Shown piece by piece: positions 62,395 through 64,000 of a DNA stretch of 64,000 nt. How positions within the stretch are numbered: position 1 is the stretch's first letter; each line of letters opens with the position of its first letter. The DNA comes from Hybos culiciformis. Taxonomy: Eukaryota > Arthropoda > Insecta > Diptera > Hybotidae. Position numbers and translations under genes: made by a program. The notes beneath the pieces are model-generated. The model did not search any database, was not told the origin of the DNA, and was given only the letters and a program-made list of their open reading frames with translations. The stretch is from NCBI GenBank assembly GCA_964007475.1, contig OZ023274.1, forward strand, positions 11,247,376 through 11,311,375, read 5' to 3'.

Positions 62395-64000
62395 CAAAAA
62401 AAAAGATGTCGTCACGTATTTAAAAAAAAAAATAAGGAAAATTATAATGAATACGATAATCAAAATGTAAATATAAATAATATTGAATTAAAAATTTTGT
62501 CTTATAATATTAATGGCTTGGCTAACAAATTGTTTTTGTCTGATTTTTTTAGGTTTGTTGGAGATTTCGACGTTTTTATTTTGTATGAAACACATGTAAC
62601 AGAAGATAATTGTAAAAAATATGAAAAATATTTTGGCGAGTATAAATTGTGGTGGAAACCTGCAATCAGATTGGCTTTGAGGGGACGGGCAAGTGAGGGT
62701 ATGTTGATAGGAGTTAAGCAGAATAGAAATAATCTGAAAATAAATTTAGAAGAAAATTATAACTTTTATATGTTGAAGATAGAAATAAACTGCGAAATTT
62801 TTTATTTTCTCCCTTTATATATAAATTGTAACAAGTGGGATATCGAATTTGATAAGTTGAAGAATTTCACAGAGATCTGGCCTTATAATGTTACAATTGT
62901 GGGCGACGTTAATGTACAGATTGGGGAAGAGCAAGAAGTATGTGAAGAAATTTTAGCTTTGAATCCGTGTATTACGAGTTTACGAAAGTCACAAGACAAA
63001 AATATTACCTCGAGAGGAAGGAAATTGTTAGAATTGGTCAATAATTTGGGAAATGTTATACTTAATGGCAGGACGAAGGGGGACGAAGAGGGTAGATATA
63101 CATTTGTGGGTTCCATGGGTGCGTCAGTGAACGATTTAGCTATTGCTGAAACCAGGCTTTTACCGTACATAAATAATTTAACAGTGGGGGAATCTGTGTT
63201 TTCAGATCACATGCCCCTGATAATAACTCTACAGGAGCCATGTTTGCGAGATTCTAATAATACGAAATTGCTCCCAAAGTTGCAATGGAACATGAATCAC
63301 CTAAGTACCTACCAGAAAAATTTAGAACGAAAATTAATTCAACTTCAAGGTGAGAATCTCTCTGCCAACGAAATAATGGAAATTATTAAGGACGTGGCGA
63401 GTAGTGCCCATAATGGATCTCCGCCGACGTATAAGCAAAAATGGTTTTCACAAAGTTGCATGAGAGCAAGAGAAGTTGCATTTAAATGGCTGAAAATTTT
63501 TCGTAAAAAAGGGAATAGTTTAGCTAGGGAGAAATATTTAGAATTAAATCGACGTTATAAAAACATCTGTAGAGCGGAAAGAAATAGGTATTATAATTCA
63601 ATAGGGGAAAAACTAGTGAGCATAAGAGATGGAAAAGATTGGTGGAAATGGGTCACAGAGTTGAAAACCGTTGACTACAAAAAAATGTGCACAAACGTTG
63701 ATGTGCTGAAAAATCATTTCGAAGTAAGTCTGAACTCGAGTAGATGTAATAGGACATTTAATGTATTTGACATTAATGCCAGTTTATATTCGGAGATTCT
63801 TGACAGTCAAATTACTGTAGATGAAATAAGTGAAGTTTTAAAGGGGATGAAGGATGGTAAAGCTCCAGGTGAAGATAGAGTACCCGTCGAATTCTTAAAG
63901 TATGCACCACAGATATTAATACCATTTTTAAAGAAAAAGTTTAATGAGCTATTAGAGGGAGGGGAAGTAGAAGAAACTTTTACAAGGGCAATAATATTCC
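62395..64000 (+). CDS. LINE ORF2: AP endonuclease and start of reverse transcriptase (partial, runs off window)
   Basis: An open frame directly follows the ORF1 TAG, in the same frame, and is uninterrupted to the window end. It starts with a basic stretch. An apurinic-type endonuclease follows with expected catalytic motifs visible: LSYNINGLANK (Asn), ILYETH (Glu), VTIVGDVNVQ (Asp/Asn), SVNDLAIA (Asp) and SDHMPLI (Asp/His). Next is a linker rich in basic and aromatic residues (KWLKIFRKK, DWWKWVTELK). The first RT motif is EVLKGMKDGKAPGEDRVPVE, then FTRAIIF at the window edge. EN before RT places it in a non-LTR retrotransposon of the Jockey/CR1-like grouping; the clade cannot be fixed without the full RT. 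No in-frame ATG exists before the endonuclease domain. The domains seen are intact, suggesting a young insertion. Confidence 0.88.

Noticed and set aside
62883..63170. Minus-strand 95-codon ORF
   Set aside because: Antisense shadow of the LINE endonuclease.

Overview
This is an AT-rich eukaryotic window, most likely from an insect nuclear genome. It has short GT-AG introns of 57 to 94 nt beside larger ones, AATAAA polyadenylation signals, a tRNA-derived SINE, MITE-like elements, a hAT-like element and a LINE. The three recognisable host genes are of insect type. I cannot name the species from sequence alone. Nothing prokaryotic is present: no operons, CRISPR or rRNA.

Layout. From 1 to about 28.3 kb lies a gene desert of A/T-rich DNA with very many A and T homopolymers. 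It holds a 237-bp tandem duplication (8.03-8.5 kb), a tRNA-derived SINE head (11.67 kb), one copy of a two-copy TIR repeat (13.83-14.09 kb), a possible decayed retroelement reading frame (16.5 kb) and a TA microsatellite (22.6 kb). The gene island spans 28.3 to 37.5 kb. On the minus strand is a 7-exon CAAP1-family gene (34581 to 28335). Its 2.2-kb third intron contains, on the opposite strand, a complete 3-exon gene for a highly diverged pyruvate-kinase-like protein that has lost key active-site residues. Further right on the minus strand is the 4-exon gene for mitochondrial ATP synthase subunit b (37348 to 35847), with a palindromic CRE-like site upstream.

From 37.9 to 40.8 kb are two strong hairpins, an unidentified 84-codon ORF, a small TIR element and a GC-richer minisatellite. 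A second desert, about 41 to 56 kb, holds the second copy of the TIR repeat (52.0 kb), a possible LINE 3' tail (42.5 kb) and a facing pair of AAT and TTA microsatellites (55.1-55.4 kb). A 2.04-kb hAT-like non-autonomous element with an 8-bp target duplication lies at 56250-58289. The right edge carries the 5' half of a LINE: ORF1 with a one-base shift at an A8 run, then an endonuclease-RT ORF2 running off the window. ORF2 is in the same frame as ORF1, separated by a single TAG with no AUG ahead of the endonuclease domain.

The host genes are not an obvious pathway. CAAP1 is a nuclear/apoptosis-related family and subunit b belongs to the mitochondrial ATP synthase stator. The nested pyruvate-kinase relative is probably a pseudoenzyme. 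The observations most worth following are the antisense nested gene that starts 22 bp from a host splice acceptor, the hAT-like element with its distinctive subterminal repeats, and the ORF1-TAG-ORF2 arrangement of the LINE.
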